The notes beneath the pieces are model-generated. The model was given only the letters and a program-made list of their open reading frames with translations, ran no database searches and was not told the DNA's origin. Source: Anaerocaecibacter muris (GTDB lineage: Bacteria; Bacillota; Clostridia; Christensenellales; Pumilibacteraceae). From it: a DNA stretch of 64,000 bases. Where the stretch lies: assembly GCF_943192945.1 (NCBI RefSeq), contig NZ_CALPCE010000002.1, positions 124,001 through 188,000 on the forward strand. Direction: 5' to 3'. Below are positions 53,078-61,416 of the stretch, piece after piece. How positions within the stretch are numbered: the stretch's first letter is position 1; each line of letters starts with the position of its first letter. A program made the position numbers and the translations under genes.

Positions 53078-53142
53078 CGGTTTTAATCTTTTTAGCTGTT
53101 GTAAAAGCCGTCGCCCTGTAACCGCTTTTGTCCGAGGAATAA

Positions 53143-53655
53143 ATGGCAAAGACTATCGATCAGATTTTGGACGATTTGGTTGTGCCGGAAATGGAGTACG
53201 AACCCAAGTACGACGTAGGCAAAACAAAATCGAAAACGCAACAACGGGTAGCCGTCACAATCGACGAAATACCCGAGGTCGTGTTGCCCAAAACCAAAGC
53301 CGAAATGTACAGGGAAGCCAAGGGCAGACTGAAAGAAAAAACTTCCGCCGCGAGCAAGCGCGACGGCGCGCCGCGCCGCACAGCCAAGACATCGGCAAAG
53401 GTAAAAACCGTCGAGCTGGAAATCGCCGCGGTGTCCGAAACGGCGGAACGCGCCGAGAGCGAAAGCATAAAGCTGATGTTGGAGCAGTTAAAACGCCCGC
53501 TCGACGAGCCTATTTGGGTGGGCGGCGCGGAGGAGCTTGTGCCGTTTGCATGGCGCAACCCGCTTGTCGCCGACATCAAAAAGCCCAACAAGTACTATCG
53601 TCAAGCCGTGCGCGAAGCGCGATCCGCAATGTTGCCCGCGCTCCGCGATAAATAG
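53143..53655 (+). CDS. Hypothetical basic protein
   Basis: A 170-residue protein: an acidic N-terminal helix (MAKTIDQILDDLVVPEMEYE), a Lys/Arg/Ala-rich, probably disordered middle (about 55-100), a helix at ESESIKLMLEQLKRP and a compact end (PIWVGGAEELVPFAWRNP). GAGGA lies 8 nt before the ATG. It may be co-transcribed with the membrane protein 65 bp upstream. No family is recognised. Confidence 0.65.
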   Translation: MAKTIDQILDDLVVPEMEYEPKYDVGKTKSKTQQRVAVTIDEIPEVVLPKTKAEMYREAKGRLKEKTSAASKRDGAPRRTAKTSAKVKTVELEIAAVSETAERAESESIKLMLEQLKRPLDEPIWVGGAEELVPFAWRNPLVADIKKPNKYYRQAVREARSAMLPALRDK

Positions 53656-53675
53656 AATAAACAGTTCGCAATTTG

Positions 53676-53698
53676 CGCCGCGCCCGTCGCGGCGTTTT
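53676..53698 (+). terminator. Terminator after the hypothetical gene
   Basis: A 7-bp GC stem (53676-53682 with 53688-53694), 5-nt loop, then TTTT. Confidence 0.75.
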
Positions 53699-53811
53699 AT
53701 GTTGCGGAAAAAATCGTTGCACCGCAAAAATTGACTGATTTTGCGCCGACAAACTCAACCGCGTGCGCGTGTGCTACAATGCGTATATAAACGCAAAAAA
53801 GGTGAACGGGT

Positions 53812-55143
53812 ATGCGGTTGAACAAGAGGCAGATTGCCGTAATAACTGTTTTAAACGTGGTAATAGCCGCGCTTGTCGCGGCGATATTTCTGTTGCCCGC
53901 GGTCGCGTCGGCTAACGGCGGAGGCGGCGGCAACGGCGGAAACACGGACGTAATAACTCCGCCGACCGACGAGCACGAAAAACTACGCGAGCCGACGGCG
54001 GGGCGCGTGCCGCAAATACAGCGCGAAACTCGACTGATGGGCACGGGCGACGAAACCGTCGAGGCGGTGCATTTCGTGGACGGAATAGCGTTTATCTTCG
54101 GCAACGCGACGGTGAGCGGACTGGACTTCGACAGCTACGGCGGCTTTTTGTGCATGGTCGGGTCGAAGGGCAATATTTTGGGCTTTACATACTTCGACGG
54201 TAGGCTTACCGCGGTCGGCGTTGCCGAGGGCGGGTTTGCCGCGGCGACGATTGTGCGCGGCGGCACGGACGAGGCGGTCGCTCGGCTGTACTCGGTCGAT
54301 TACGACGGCAAGGCGGAGGAGGTCGCAACGCTCGACGGCGCGGCGTCCGACATCATTGCGATAGGCGGCACGCGCGTCGCCGTCGTCACAAAGCCCAACG
54401 TCAATTCGTTCAAGCTCACCGAATATGCGGTGACGGGCGACGGCTGGGCGGCGGAACACAACACCCGCATAACGAGCGGCTACACCCTCGATTATTTCGA
54501 CTGTTACCGCTTGGGCGACGGGTATATACTCGCGGCGCGCGCGTACAGCCTGCCGCGATACGATTCGATAGTGTTTTACACATTCGAAGCGGGCGGCGAC
54601 GCGACGGCGCACTTTTACGGCGGGAGCGGCGACAGCATTATGCAACCTTATGCGGTCATGCCGTACCCCGAAGGTTACGTCGCGCTGTGTCGGCGCAACG
54701 GCGTAGCGGCTATTGTTACCGTCGATTATACGTTTATGAGCTACCGCAGGGATTTGCTCGGCTTTGCGTTTGACGGCGCGCGCCTGTTGTATTGCAACGA
54801 CCTGTATTACGCCTGTTTCGATAGCGCGGACGGATCGACCGTGTACGAGCTCGACGAAAAACTGAACCGCAGAACGTTGAGCGCGGCGGACGGCATGTCT
54901 CCGAGCTGCGCTATTAAGTCCGCGGGCGCGATAATAGTCGGCGCGACCGACGACGGCAAAGCGAAATTGACAGACGCGTCGGGCAGTCGCGCGCTGTCGC
55001 TCGATATTCAAAGCGGCGTATTCTACGGCGGGTATCGCACTACCGACGGAAACACCGTAATAGTTCTGTCCGCAACGGGCGGCGACGCATTGACCGCGCC
55101 GTCGGGCGGCAGGGACGTGTACGTCATTTGCGTAAAAATATAA
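53812..55143 (+). CDS. Exported beta-rich protein (propeller-like)
   Basis: A 443-residue protein with a Lys/Arg-rich start and one hydrophobic segment (about 8-36), a Gly/Asn-rich linker (about 37-50), and then about 390 residues of short beta strands with Gly-Asp turns. Repeated patterns such as FVDGIAFIFGNATVSG, LCMVGSKGNILGFTYFDG and GVFYGGYRTTDGN suggest a seven-bladed propeller. It is likely exported or membrane-anchored. AAAGGTG precedes the ATG. No catalytic motif or family is recognised. Confidence 0.7.
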   Translation: MRLNKRQIAVITVLNVVIAALVAAIFLLPAVASANGGGGGNGGNTDVITPPTDEHEKLREPTAGRVPQIQRETRLMGTGDETVEAVHFVDGIAFIFGNATVSGLDFDSYGGFLCMVGSKGNILGFTYFDGRLTAVGVAEGGFAAATIVRGGTDEAVARLYSVDYDGKAEEVATLDGAASDIIAIGGTRVAVVTKPNVNSFKLTEYAVTGDGWAAEHNTRITSGYTLDYFDCYRLGDGYILAARAYSLPRYDSIVFYTFEAGGDATAHFYGGSGDSIMQPYAVMPYPEGYVALCRRNGVAAIVTVDYTFMSYRRDLLGFAFDGARLLYCNDLYYACFDSADGSTVYELDEKLNRRTLSAADGMSPSCAIKSAGAIIVGATDDGKAKLTDASGSRALSLDIQSGVFYGGYRTTDGNTVIVLSATGGDALTAPSGGRDVYVICVKI

Positions 55144-55220
55144 GGTAATCGAGCAAACGGGATTTTATATAAAAACGAAAAAACAATCTATCATTTCGAG
55201 CGAAATTGCTTTACGCCTTT

Positions 55221-55264
55221 GCGGCGGTTCGCCTAGATCCCTCGACTGCGCTCGGGATGATGGG
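55221..55264 (+). repeat. Extragenic repeat, A orientation
   Basis: A 44-nt unit starting GCGGCGGTTCGCC and ending CTCGGGATGATGGG. The same unit recurs at 58621, 58832, 58901, 59112, 59180 and 59249, and inverted at the right edge. Confidence 0.85.
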
Positions 55265-55317
55265 TGTATAAGCATTTCTTTTCTATATATTATACCGAAG
55301 CGACCGAGCCTTTTCAC

Positions 55318-55377
55318 TCATCATTTCGACCGAAGCGAGGAACGAGCGAAGCGGAGAAATCAAGGCGTTAGCCGCAC
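55318..55377 (+). repeat. Extragenic repeat, B orientation (inverted relative of A)
   Basis: A 60-nt unit starting TCATCATTTCGACC and ending GCGTTAGCCGCAC. Its two ends are the reverse complement of the A unit ends, so A and B face each other. The same unit recurs at about 58727-58784 and 59006-59063. Confidence 0.8.
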
Positions 55378-55421
55378 TTATCATAATACCGCCGCAATGA
55401 TGTAAAGCTGTCATTAAATAC

Positions 55422-55733
55422 TTACTTCAAAAACGCGAGTATCAAAAACTTGACTGCGTTGCGCTGTTCGGCGGTCAGCCGCTTTATCATCTTGGACAGA
55501 ATAAGCGTTTCTTGCGCGTCGCCGCTCGCCGAGGCAGGGTAGTGATCTCTCCCGAAAAGTTCGTCGATACTCACGTCGAATATTTCCGCAAGCCGCAGTA
55601 TCGTGTCGCAGTCGGGTTCGCTCGTTCCGTTTTCCCAGTTGCTCACGTTGCGCTGTACGTTGTCTATGCGTTGCGCAAGTTCCTTTTGCGTCATGCGACA
55701 CTCCTCGCGCAACTCCTTTATTTTGAGTTTCAT
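55422..55733 (-). CDS. XRE-family HTH transcriptional regulator
   Basis: A 103-residue protein. Residues about 6-60 form a Cro/CI-type helix-turn-helix (CRMTQKELAQRIDNVQRNVSNWENG, shown here as its key residues T15, Q16, W-E-N-G-T), then IDELFGRD, and a short C-terminal helical segment (LTAEQRNAVKFLILAF) for dimerisation. It is divergent from a strong promoter that drives a candidate small RNA, with a 25-bp palindrome between. It is probably the regulator of that RNA and perhaps of itself. GGAG-like sequence upstream is weak. Confidence 0.88.
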   Translation of the reverse strand: MKLKIKELREECRMTQKELAQRIDNVQRNVSNWENGTSEPDCDTILRLAEIFDVSIDELFGRDHYPASASGDAQETLILSKMIKRLTAEQRNAVKFLILAFLK

Positions 55734-55790
55734 AATCGACCCCGTTATGTATATTTTTTACTACAATACCAAAAAAATTACTTAAAATGC

Positions 55791-55819
55791 TTGACAAAGT
55801 AAAAAATATGCTATATAAT
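55791..55819 (+). promoter_or_regulatory. Strong promoter divergent from the XRE gene
   Basis: A full consensus: TTGACA (55791-55796), 17-nt spacer, TATAAT (55814-55819). Transcription should begin near 55826 and no gene-sized ORF follows on this strand. Confidence 0.9.
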
Positions 55820-55824
55820 GTCGA

Positions 55825-55849
55825 TAAATAGTAAATTATTTACTATTTA
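55825..55849. promoter_or_regulatory. 25-bp palindromic operator candidate at the small-RNA start
   Basis: An 11-bp half-site TAAATAGTAAA and its exact inverse flank TTA. It covers the predicted start site, so a dimer such as the neighbouring XRE protein could block transcription. In the RNA it would also form a 5' hairpin. Confidence 0.75.
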
Positions 55850-55987
55850 TGGGAATTAACGCTATAAAATTTCTATAAGCGGCAATAATTCCCGAGTGAA
55901 ACGGGGTACGCGCAAGAAATTGCGTTACCTATAAATTTTCCCCCATAATATGAGAGTGTCGTCCTTCGGGGCGGCACTCTCATTTTT
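55826..55987 (+). ncRNA. Candidate structured small RNA, about 160 nt
   Basis: The unit is bounded by a consensus promoter and a strong terminator, and lacks a convincing ORF (one 9-codon frame at 55849 without a ribosome site). Predicted elements in order: the 5' palindrome; a stem 55851-55858 with 55886-55893 enclosing a CGCT/AGCG hairpin; a stem GGTA/TACC (55905-55908 with 55926-55929) capped by CGCAA-GAAA-TTGCG, a GNRA tetraloop; a C-rich single strand (55940-55944) that could pair with GGGG at 55903-55906; and the terminator. It matches no class I can recognise (not 6S, SRP, tmRNA, RNase P or a common riboswitch). It ends against murG, which is convergent. Confidence 0.6.
55952..55987 (+). 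terminator. Terminator of the candidate small RNA
   Basis: A 14-bp stem (55952-55965 region with 55968-55981) with a C(UUCG)G tetraloop and two G-U pairs, then ATTTTT. It overlaps the murG stop codon on the other strand. Confidence 0.88.
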
Positions 55988-57032
55988 AAGCGTTTTGGGT
56001 CGGCTGTTGCGCGATTGTTTCGCGTATGATTTTGCAAATGCGCGCCGTGCCGTCAACTGCTATGCCCGACATTGTCGAAACGTACTTGAACTTATTTTTG
56101 TACATGTCGCGCGCGGTTGCAACAAGGCTGTCCGCGGTCATGTCGGCTTCGCGCAGCAATTTTATCGCGCCCTTGTTTTTAAAGTGTTCGGCGTTTTGGA
56201 GTTGGTCGCCGCGCGACGCTTTTTCGAGCGGGATTGCGACGGTGGGTACTTTAAGCGCAATGCACTCGGCAAGCGCGTTTGCGCCCGCGCGGGTGATAAT
56301 CACGTCGCAAGTCGCGTAAAGGTCTTTCATGTTGTTTTCAAACTCGACGGGGCAGTAGCCTGTCTGCTTGGGCGCGCCCGACTTATTTTTGCCCGTGACG
56401 TGAATAACGTCGAAAGTCTTTAACAGTTCGGGCAGGGCGGCGACGGTGCAGTCGTTTATAGCCGTCGCGCCCGACGAGCCGCCTATGACGGCGAGCACGG
56501 GCTTGTTGCCGTTAAGCCCGTAAGCGGCTTTTTTGCTCGCGCCGCGGTACAGTTCCTGATTAAGCGGGGTGCCGACGTACAGACCGTTTTTGAACTTTTG
56601 CGCGCAGTCCTCGAACGCGCAAAGCACGTATTTGCTTTTGCGCTTTGCGAGCTTTGTTGCAAGCCCCGCCGAAAAATCGCTTTCGTGGCTCAACACGGGT
56701 ATGTTCTTTGCAGCGAGCACGGCGGGGAGCGCGGCGTAACCGCCCTTGCTGAAAATGAGTTGAGGGTTGATTTCCGCGAGCGCGGCTTTGGCGGACTTGA
56801 CGCACGAAGTCAGTTTAAAGGGCACGGCTATGTTTTTAAACATGGCGTCGCGGCGGAACTTAACCGTTTTTATGGAGTAAAAGGGAATACCGCGTTCGCG
56901 GCAGATGTTTTTTTCCATGCCGTCGCCGCCGACGTACACGCAGTTGTATTCCGATTTAAGTTCGTTTATAAGCGCAATGTTGGGCATGACGTGTCCCGCC
57001 GTGCCGCCGCCTGCGAATACTATGGTTTGCAT
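55986..57032 (-). CDS. murG: MurG, lipid II-forming GlcNAc transferase
   Basis: A 348-residue GT28 enzyme transferring GlcNAc to lipid I at the inner membrane face. The N-terminal G loop is GGGTAGHVMPNIALI (8-22). KGGYAALPAVLAA and HESDFSAGLATKL follow, with the C-domain loop VIGGSSGATAIN and donor-site TRAGANALAECIALKVP. GGAG precedes the ATG. It stands apart from the division/wall cluster where murG usually lies, although several Clostridia carry dispersed murG-like copies. Confidence 0.92.
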   Translation of the reverse strand: MQTIVFAGGGTAGHVMPNIALINELKSEYNCVYVGGDGMEKNICRERGIPFYSIKTVKFRRDAMFKNIAVPFKLTSCVKSAKAALAEINPQLIFSKGGYAALPAVLAAKNIPVLSHESDFSAGLATKLAKRKSKYVLCAFEDCAQKFKNGLYVGTPLNQELYRGASKKAAYGLNGNKPVLAVIGGSSGATAINDCTVAALPELLKTFDVIHVTGKNKSGAPKQTGYCPVEFENNMKDLYATCDVIITRAGANALAECIALKVPTVAIPLEKASRGDQLQNAEHFKNKGAIKLLREADMTADSLVATARDMYKNKFKYVSTMSGIAVDGTARICKIIRETIAQQPTQNA

Positions 57033-57145
57033 AACTACTCCTTTTTTTTCGCCGACCTAATAGCGCGGGCGGCGTTTGTTTGATATTCGTTTGTCGGTAG
57101 ACGTTGCGCGCCGCCATGCGCGGTAAAAACCGCGCCGCAACGCTA

Positions 57146-57174
57146 TTGACAAGTTCAATCTTTCATTGTATAAT
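57146..57174 (+). promoter_or_regulatory. Promoter of the hydrolase-trmL pair
   Basis: TTGACA (57146-57151), 17-nt spacer, TATAAT (57169-57174). Confidence 0.88.
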
Positions 57175-57211
57175 ATATATCCGTAAGCATGCTTTTATGA
57201 GTGGAGGTATT

Positions 57212-58138
57212 ATGACAACCGAGTATGTTACTATGCGCGACGGCAAGAACGTCGCGGTTACTTATTGGGATAACGTAAAGTCGCCGCGCGCGGCGGTGGT
57301 GATGGTGCACGGCATGTGCGAATATATTGCGCGGTATAACGATTTCTGCGAGTTTTTGGGTCAGAGCGGTTACAATGTTATCGGCATGGACAATCGCGGG
57401 TTCGGCGATACCGACGCGGACGCGCGCGGTAAAGGCTATGCGGGCATGTTCGAGGCGACGGTGGACGACATTGCGCGCGAGGTGGAAATTGCCAAGGCGC
57501 GCTGGAACGTCGAGCGCGTGTATGTGATTGGTCACAGCTACGGCAGTATTTTAACGCAGCGTTTTATAGAGCGGTATTATTCGGAAGTATCGGGCGCGAT
57601 ACTGTGCGGCACGACCATGCAAAGCGGCGTAATGCTGTCGCTCGGCAAGCGCATCGCCGCAAAAAAGGTCAAAAAGAACCCCGACGCCGATGGCAAGTTT
57701 TTTGCGAAAATGACGTTCGAGGCGTATGACAAAAAACTCAAAGACGGCGTCAACGGTTGGATCAACCGCGACAAAGCCGAGGTCGAAAAGTACAACGCCG
57801 ACGAGAAATGCGCGGGCGTGGGTATTTGCTCTGTCATGTTCTATAAAGAAATGTTCGGCGGGCTGGACAGTATAAACAAGGAGCGCGGCAACACGCCCGG
57901 CGCGTTCCCTTTAATGATAGCTTCGGGCACGGACGACGGCGTGGGCGGGTACGGCAAGCTGATTAAAAAACTGGTAAAGGATTACCGCAAGCACGGGCTT
58001 TATCCCGTCGTCAAGATGTACGAGGGCGGGCGGCACGAGCTGTTGAACGAAATTAACAAGGGCGTTGTTTACGAGGATATTGTAGGCTTCCTCGACGACT
58101 GCGAACAGACGACGGAAAGAGATACGGCGCATGTTTAA
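57212..58138 (+). CDS. Alpha/beta hydrolase, monoacylglycerol lipase-like
   Basis: A 308-residue cytosolic hydrolase of the Hydrolase_4 group. Oxyanion HGMCEY, MDNRGFGDTDAD (conserved RG-G pattern), nucleophile Ser in GHSYGS, acid Asp in SGTDDGVGGYG and His in GGRHELLNE make a full triad. It may cleave monoacylglycerols or other esters. ATG 57212 has GGAGG at 57203-57207; the earlier in-frame start lies within the promoter. Its end overlaps trmL by 8 nt. Confidence 0.88.
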   Translation: MTTEYVTMRDGKNVAVTYWDNVKSPRAAVVMVHGMCEYIARYNDFCEFLGQSGYNVIGMDNRGFGDTDADARGKGYAGMFEATVDDIAREVEIAKARWNVERVYVIGHSYGSILTQRFIERYYSEVSGAILCGTTMQSGVMLSLGKRIAAKKVKKNPDADGKFFAKMTFEAYDKKLKDGVNGWINRDKAEVEKYNADEKCAGVGICSVMFYKEMFGGLDSINKERGNTPGAFPLMIASGTDDGVGGYGKLIKKLVKDYRKHGLYPVVKMYEGGRHELLNEINKGVVYEDIVGFLDDCEQTTERDTAHV

Positions 58139-58592
58139 CATAGTTTTGGTAGAGCCCGAAATTCCGCAGAACACGGGCAATATTTCGCGCACCTGCGCTT
58201 GTACGGGCGCGGCTTTGCACATAGTAAAGCCCATGGGGTTCGAGATTACCGACGCAAAGCTCAAACGCGCGGGGCTCGATTATTGGGACAAGCTCGACTT
58301 GACCTATTACGAAAATATCGACGAATTTTTTGAAAAAACTCGCGGCGGGCGGTATTTCTATCTGTCCAAAAAGGCGAACAAGCGTTATTGCGACGTCAAG
58401 TTTGCCGACGGGGATTATTTGGTGTTCGGCAAGGAAACGAAAGGCTTGCCCGAACATATCGTGTTCGACAATCCCGAAACGGCGTTGCGCATACCCATGG
58501 CTAACGGCTTGCGGTCGCTCAATCTGTCCAACACCGTCGCGCTTGTTCTGTACGAGGCTTTGCGCCAAACGGGTTTCGACAATTTAGTTTAG
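58131..58592 (+). CDS. trmL: tRNA (cytidine/uridine-34-2'-O)-methyltransferase
   Basis: A 153-residue SPOUT methyltransferase that modifies the wobble ribose of certain tRNAs. VEPEIPQNTGNISRTCA (start), KPMGFEITDAKLKRAGLDYW, LVFGKETKGLP (first knot motif) and RIPMANGLRSLNLSNTVALVLYEALRQ (knot, split here by key residues N, R, S, L, N) define the TrmL family. Length is exactly that of the minimal TrmL. No terminator is seen after it; the repeat array follows. Confidence 0.93.
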   Translation: MFNIVLVEPEIPQNTGNISRTCACTGAALHIVKPMGFEITDAKLKRAGLDYWDKLDLTYYENIDEFFEKTRGGRYFYLSKKANKRYCDVKFADGDYLVFGKETKGLPEHIVFDNPETALRIPMANGLRSLNLSNTVALVLYEALRQTGFDNLV

Positions 58593-58620
58593 ATATAGTT
58601 AGTAAGTGCTGTTCTTCTTT

Positions 58621-59304
58621 GCGGCGGTTCGCCTTGATTCCTCGACAAGCTCGGAATGATGGGTAGCGGGCATTACACTCCTATCATTTGACAAAACACA
58701 TAATAGCGTGTCAAGCCTTTTCTCCCATCATTTCGACCGAAGCGAGGAACGAGCGAAGCGGATAAATCAAGGCGTAGCCGCACTATGGAATAGTTGTGGG
58801 TGTCGGTTGTTGGTAATAGCCGCGCTACAATGCGGCGGTTCGCCTGGATTCCTCGGCTGCGCTCGGGATGATGGGGAGCGTGTAAGGGCTGTTACTCTTT
58901 GCGGCGGTTCGTCTTGATTCCTCGGCAAGCTCGGAATGACGGGTAGCGGGCATTACACTCCTATCATTTGACAAAACACATAATAGCGTGCCAAGCCTTT
59001 TCTCCCATCATTTAGACCGAAGCGAGGAACGAGCGAAGCGGAGAAATCAAGGCGTAGCCGCACTATGGAATAGTTGTGGGTGTCGGTTGTTGGTAATAGC
59101 CGCGCTACAATGCGGCGGTTCGCCTTGATCCCTCGACAAGCTCGGAATGATGGGGCGCGTGTAAGGGCTGTTACTCTTTGCGGCGGTTCGCCTAGATCCC
59201 TCGACTGCGCTCGGGATGATGGGGAGCGTGTAAGGGCTGTTACTCTCTGCGGCGGTTCGCCTTGATTCCTCGACTGCGCTCGGGATGATGGGGAGCGTGT
59301 AAGG
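58621..59304 (+). repeat. Tandem array of extragenic repeats
   Basis: Two near-identical 280-bp units (58621-58900 and 58901-59179) each contain an A unit, a spacer with TAATAGCGTG, a B unit, a spacer and a second A unit 69 bp before the next. Two further A units at 59180 and 59249 extend the 69-bp period. Copies differ by a few substitutions and single-base gaps. There is no credible gene in the 58593-59418 gap; short frames across it follow the repeats. Confidence 0.9.
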
Positions 59305-59360
59305 TCGGTATTGCGTTATCATATATTGTTTATTCTTAATTTTGAATTGTTTTAATTTTC

Positions 59361-59389
59361 TTGCAAAAAAAATTCAATTATGTTACAAT
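59361..59389 (+). promoter_or_regulatory. Promoter of the topoisomerase genes
   Basis: TTGCAA (59361-59366), 17-nt spacer, TACAAT (59384-59389), with GGAGGA (59408-59413) before the ATG at 59419. Confidence 0.82.
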
Positions 59390-59418
59390 GAACTGTATGC
59401 ACATTTCGGAGGACTGTT

Positions 59419-61371
59419 ATGTCGGATTATAGTGCCGGTAATATTCGGGTATTGGAAGGTCTTGACGCGGTGCGGCTTCGCCCCGGTATGTATATCGGAA
59501 CGACGGGCGTTAAGGGCTTGCATCATATATTGTGGGAAATAGTGGACAACTCTATCGACGAGGTGTCCAACGGCTTTGCGACGGGCGTAACCGTCACTAT
59601 TCACGCGGACGGAAGCGCGTCGGTCGAGGACGACGGGCGCGGTATTCCCGTCGATATACATCCGAAACTGGGCGTTTCCGGCGTCGAGGTCGTTTTTACG
59701 CAACTGCACGCGGGCGGCAAGTTCGACAGCAGTAACTACGCGCACTCGGGCGGACTTCACGGCGTGGGCGCGTCCGTCACCAACGCTTTGTCCGAGTGGC
59801 TCAAAGTCGAAGTGTTTAAAAACGGCACGACTTATCGCATGGAGTTCGAGTCGCGCACGGTCAACGGCGAGGTCAAGGGCGGTCTGCCCAAGTACAGCCT
59901 TATCGACACGGGCGAAAAAACGGACAAGCACGGGTCATACGTGCGCTTTTTGCCCGACAAACGCATATTCGAAACGGTAATTTTTCAGTTTGAAACAATC
60001 GCGCGCAGGCTCAAAGAACTCGCGTTCCTCAACAAAGGTTTGCGCGTCAAACTCATTGACGAGCGCGTGCGCGTGGGCGAGGGGTATCGCTCGCTCGAAT
60101 ACTGCTACGACGGCGGTATCGTTGACTTTGTCAAGTACATCAACGAGGCGCGCAATACGCTGTACGACGAGCCTATTACGGTGAGCGGCGAGCGCGACGG
60201 CATTGCCATGGAAGTGGCGTTCCAGCACACCGACGCGTATACGGAGAACTTATTTTCATACGTCAACAATATTCCGACGACCGAGGGCGGCACGCACGAA
60301 ACGGGCTTTAAGGCGGCGTACACCAAGGTAATGAACGACTTTGCGCGCAGGGTCGGCATGCTCAAAGAAAAGGACGCCAATCTTTTGGGCGACGATTACC
60401 GCGAGGGTTTGACTGCGGTGCTGTCGGTGCAAATGACCAACGTTCAGTTCGAGGGACAGACCAAAACCAAGCTCGGCAACCCTGCGGCGCGCATTGCGAT
60501 CGAGGGGCTTACTTCTCAACTTTTGGGCGACTATTTCGCCGATCCGAAAAATGCCGCCGTCGGCGAAGCGATACTCAAAAAAGGCTTGCTCGCGGCAAAG
60601 GTGCGCGAGGCGGCGCGCAAGGAAAAGGAAATCACTCGCGCCAAAAACGCGATTGACAACTTTAATCTTGTCGGCAAACTCACGCCGTGCACGGGTAAAA
60701 AACCGGAGAATAACGAGTTGTTTATAGTCGAGGGCGACAGTGCGGGCGGCACGTGCAAACAGGCGCGCGCGCGGTCGTATCAGGCGATATTGCCGTTGCG
60801 CGGCAAACCGCTTAACGCCGAGAAAAAGCGTATAGACCAAGTTCTTGCCAACGAGGAAATCCGCACGCTTATTTCCGCACTGGGTTCGGGCATAGGCGAG
60901 GACTTTAACGTGGACAATCTAAATTACCACAAGGTCATTATTTTGTCCGACGCGGACGTTGACGGATATCATATCCGCGCGATACTTTTGACTTTCTTCT
61001 TCCGCTACATGAAGGACTTGATAAACGAGGGACATGTCTATATCGGACTGCCGCCGCTGTACAAGATAGAAAAGGGCAATCAGGTGGAATACGCTTACGA
61101 CGACGACGCGCTCGCGGAGGCAAAGTCGCGGTTCGGCAAGGGCGCGCAGGTTCAACGATATAAGGGCTTGGGCGAAATGAACGCCGATCAGCTTTGGGAA
61201 ACGACCATGGATCCCAAAAACCGCGCGCTTATGCAGGTGTCCATAGAGGACGCGGCGGAAGCGGAAAAATTGGTATCCGTGCTCATGGGCGATGCTGTCG
61301 AGCTTCGCCGCGAATACATTATCGAGCACGCGGACTTTAACAAAGTAGATTCTTTTAACCCCAACAAATAA
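59419..61371 (+). CDS. Type IIA DNA topoisomerase subunit B (ParE/GyrB)
   Basis: A 650-residue ATPase subunit. The GHKL ATPase domain has EIVDNSIDEVSNG, EDDGRGIPVDIHP and SGGLHGVGASVTNALS; the transducer follows; the Toprim domain has VEGDSAGGTCKQA, PLRGKPLN and DADVDGYHIRAILL; the end is YKGLGEMNADQLWETTMDP. The Toprim motif reads GGTCKQARARS where most enzymes have GGSAKQGRDR. Sequence alone does not fully separate GyrB from ParE. The partner A subunit lacks a GyrA box, which favours topoisomerase IV (chromosome decatenation). It is 45 bp before the A subunit gene, and no dnaA/recF neighbours are seen. Confidence 0.93.
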   Translation: MSDYSAGNIRVLEGLDAVRLRPGMYIGTTGVKGLHHILWEIVDNSIDEVSNGFATGVTVTIHADGSASVEDDGRGIPVDIHPKLGVSGVEVVFTQLHAGGKFDSSNYAHSGGLHGVGASVTNALSEWLKVEVFKNGTTYRMEFESRTVNGEVKGGLPKYSLIDTGEKTDKHGSYVRFLPDKRIFETVIFQFETIARRLKELAFLNKGLRVKLIDERVRVGEGYRSLEYCYDGGIVDFVKYINEARNTLYDEPITVSGERDGIAMEVAFQHTDAYTENLFSYVNNIPTTEGGTHETGFKAAYTKVMNDFARRVGMLKEKDANLLGDDYREGLTAVLSVQMTNVQFEGQTKTKLGNPAARIAIEGLTSQLLGDYFADPKNAAVGEAILKKGLLAAKVREAARKEKEITRAKNAIDNFNLVGKLTPCTGKKPENNELFIVEGDSAGGTCKQARARSYQAILPLRGKPLNAEKKRIDQVLANEEIRTLISALGSGIGEDFNVDNLNYHKVIILSDADVDGYHIRAILLTFFFRYMKDLINEGHVYIGLPPLYKIEKGNQVEYAYDDDALAEAKSRFGKGAQVQRYKGLGEMNADQLWETTMDPKNRALMQVSIEDAAEAEKLVSVLMGDAVELRREYIIEHADFNKVDSFNPNK

Positions 61372-61416
61372 TTAGTCGGCGAACCGACGGCAAATCAAAC
61401 TAATTCGAGGACTGTT

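Noticed and set aside
55826-55987. Assignment of the small RNA to 6S, SRP, a hammerhead/twister ribozyme or a common riboswitch
   Set aside because: None of the conserved core motifs of those classes can be found in it.
58621-59304. CRISPR array
   Set aside because: Repeat units are regularly spaced (69 bp), but the intervening sequences are themselves repeated and not unique; repeats are inverted (A/B), and no cas gene is present.
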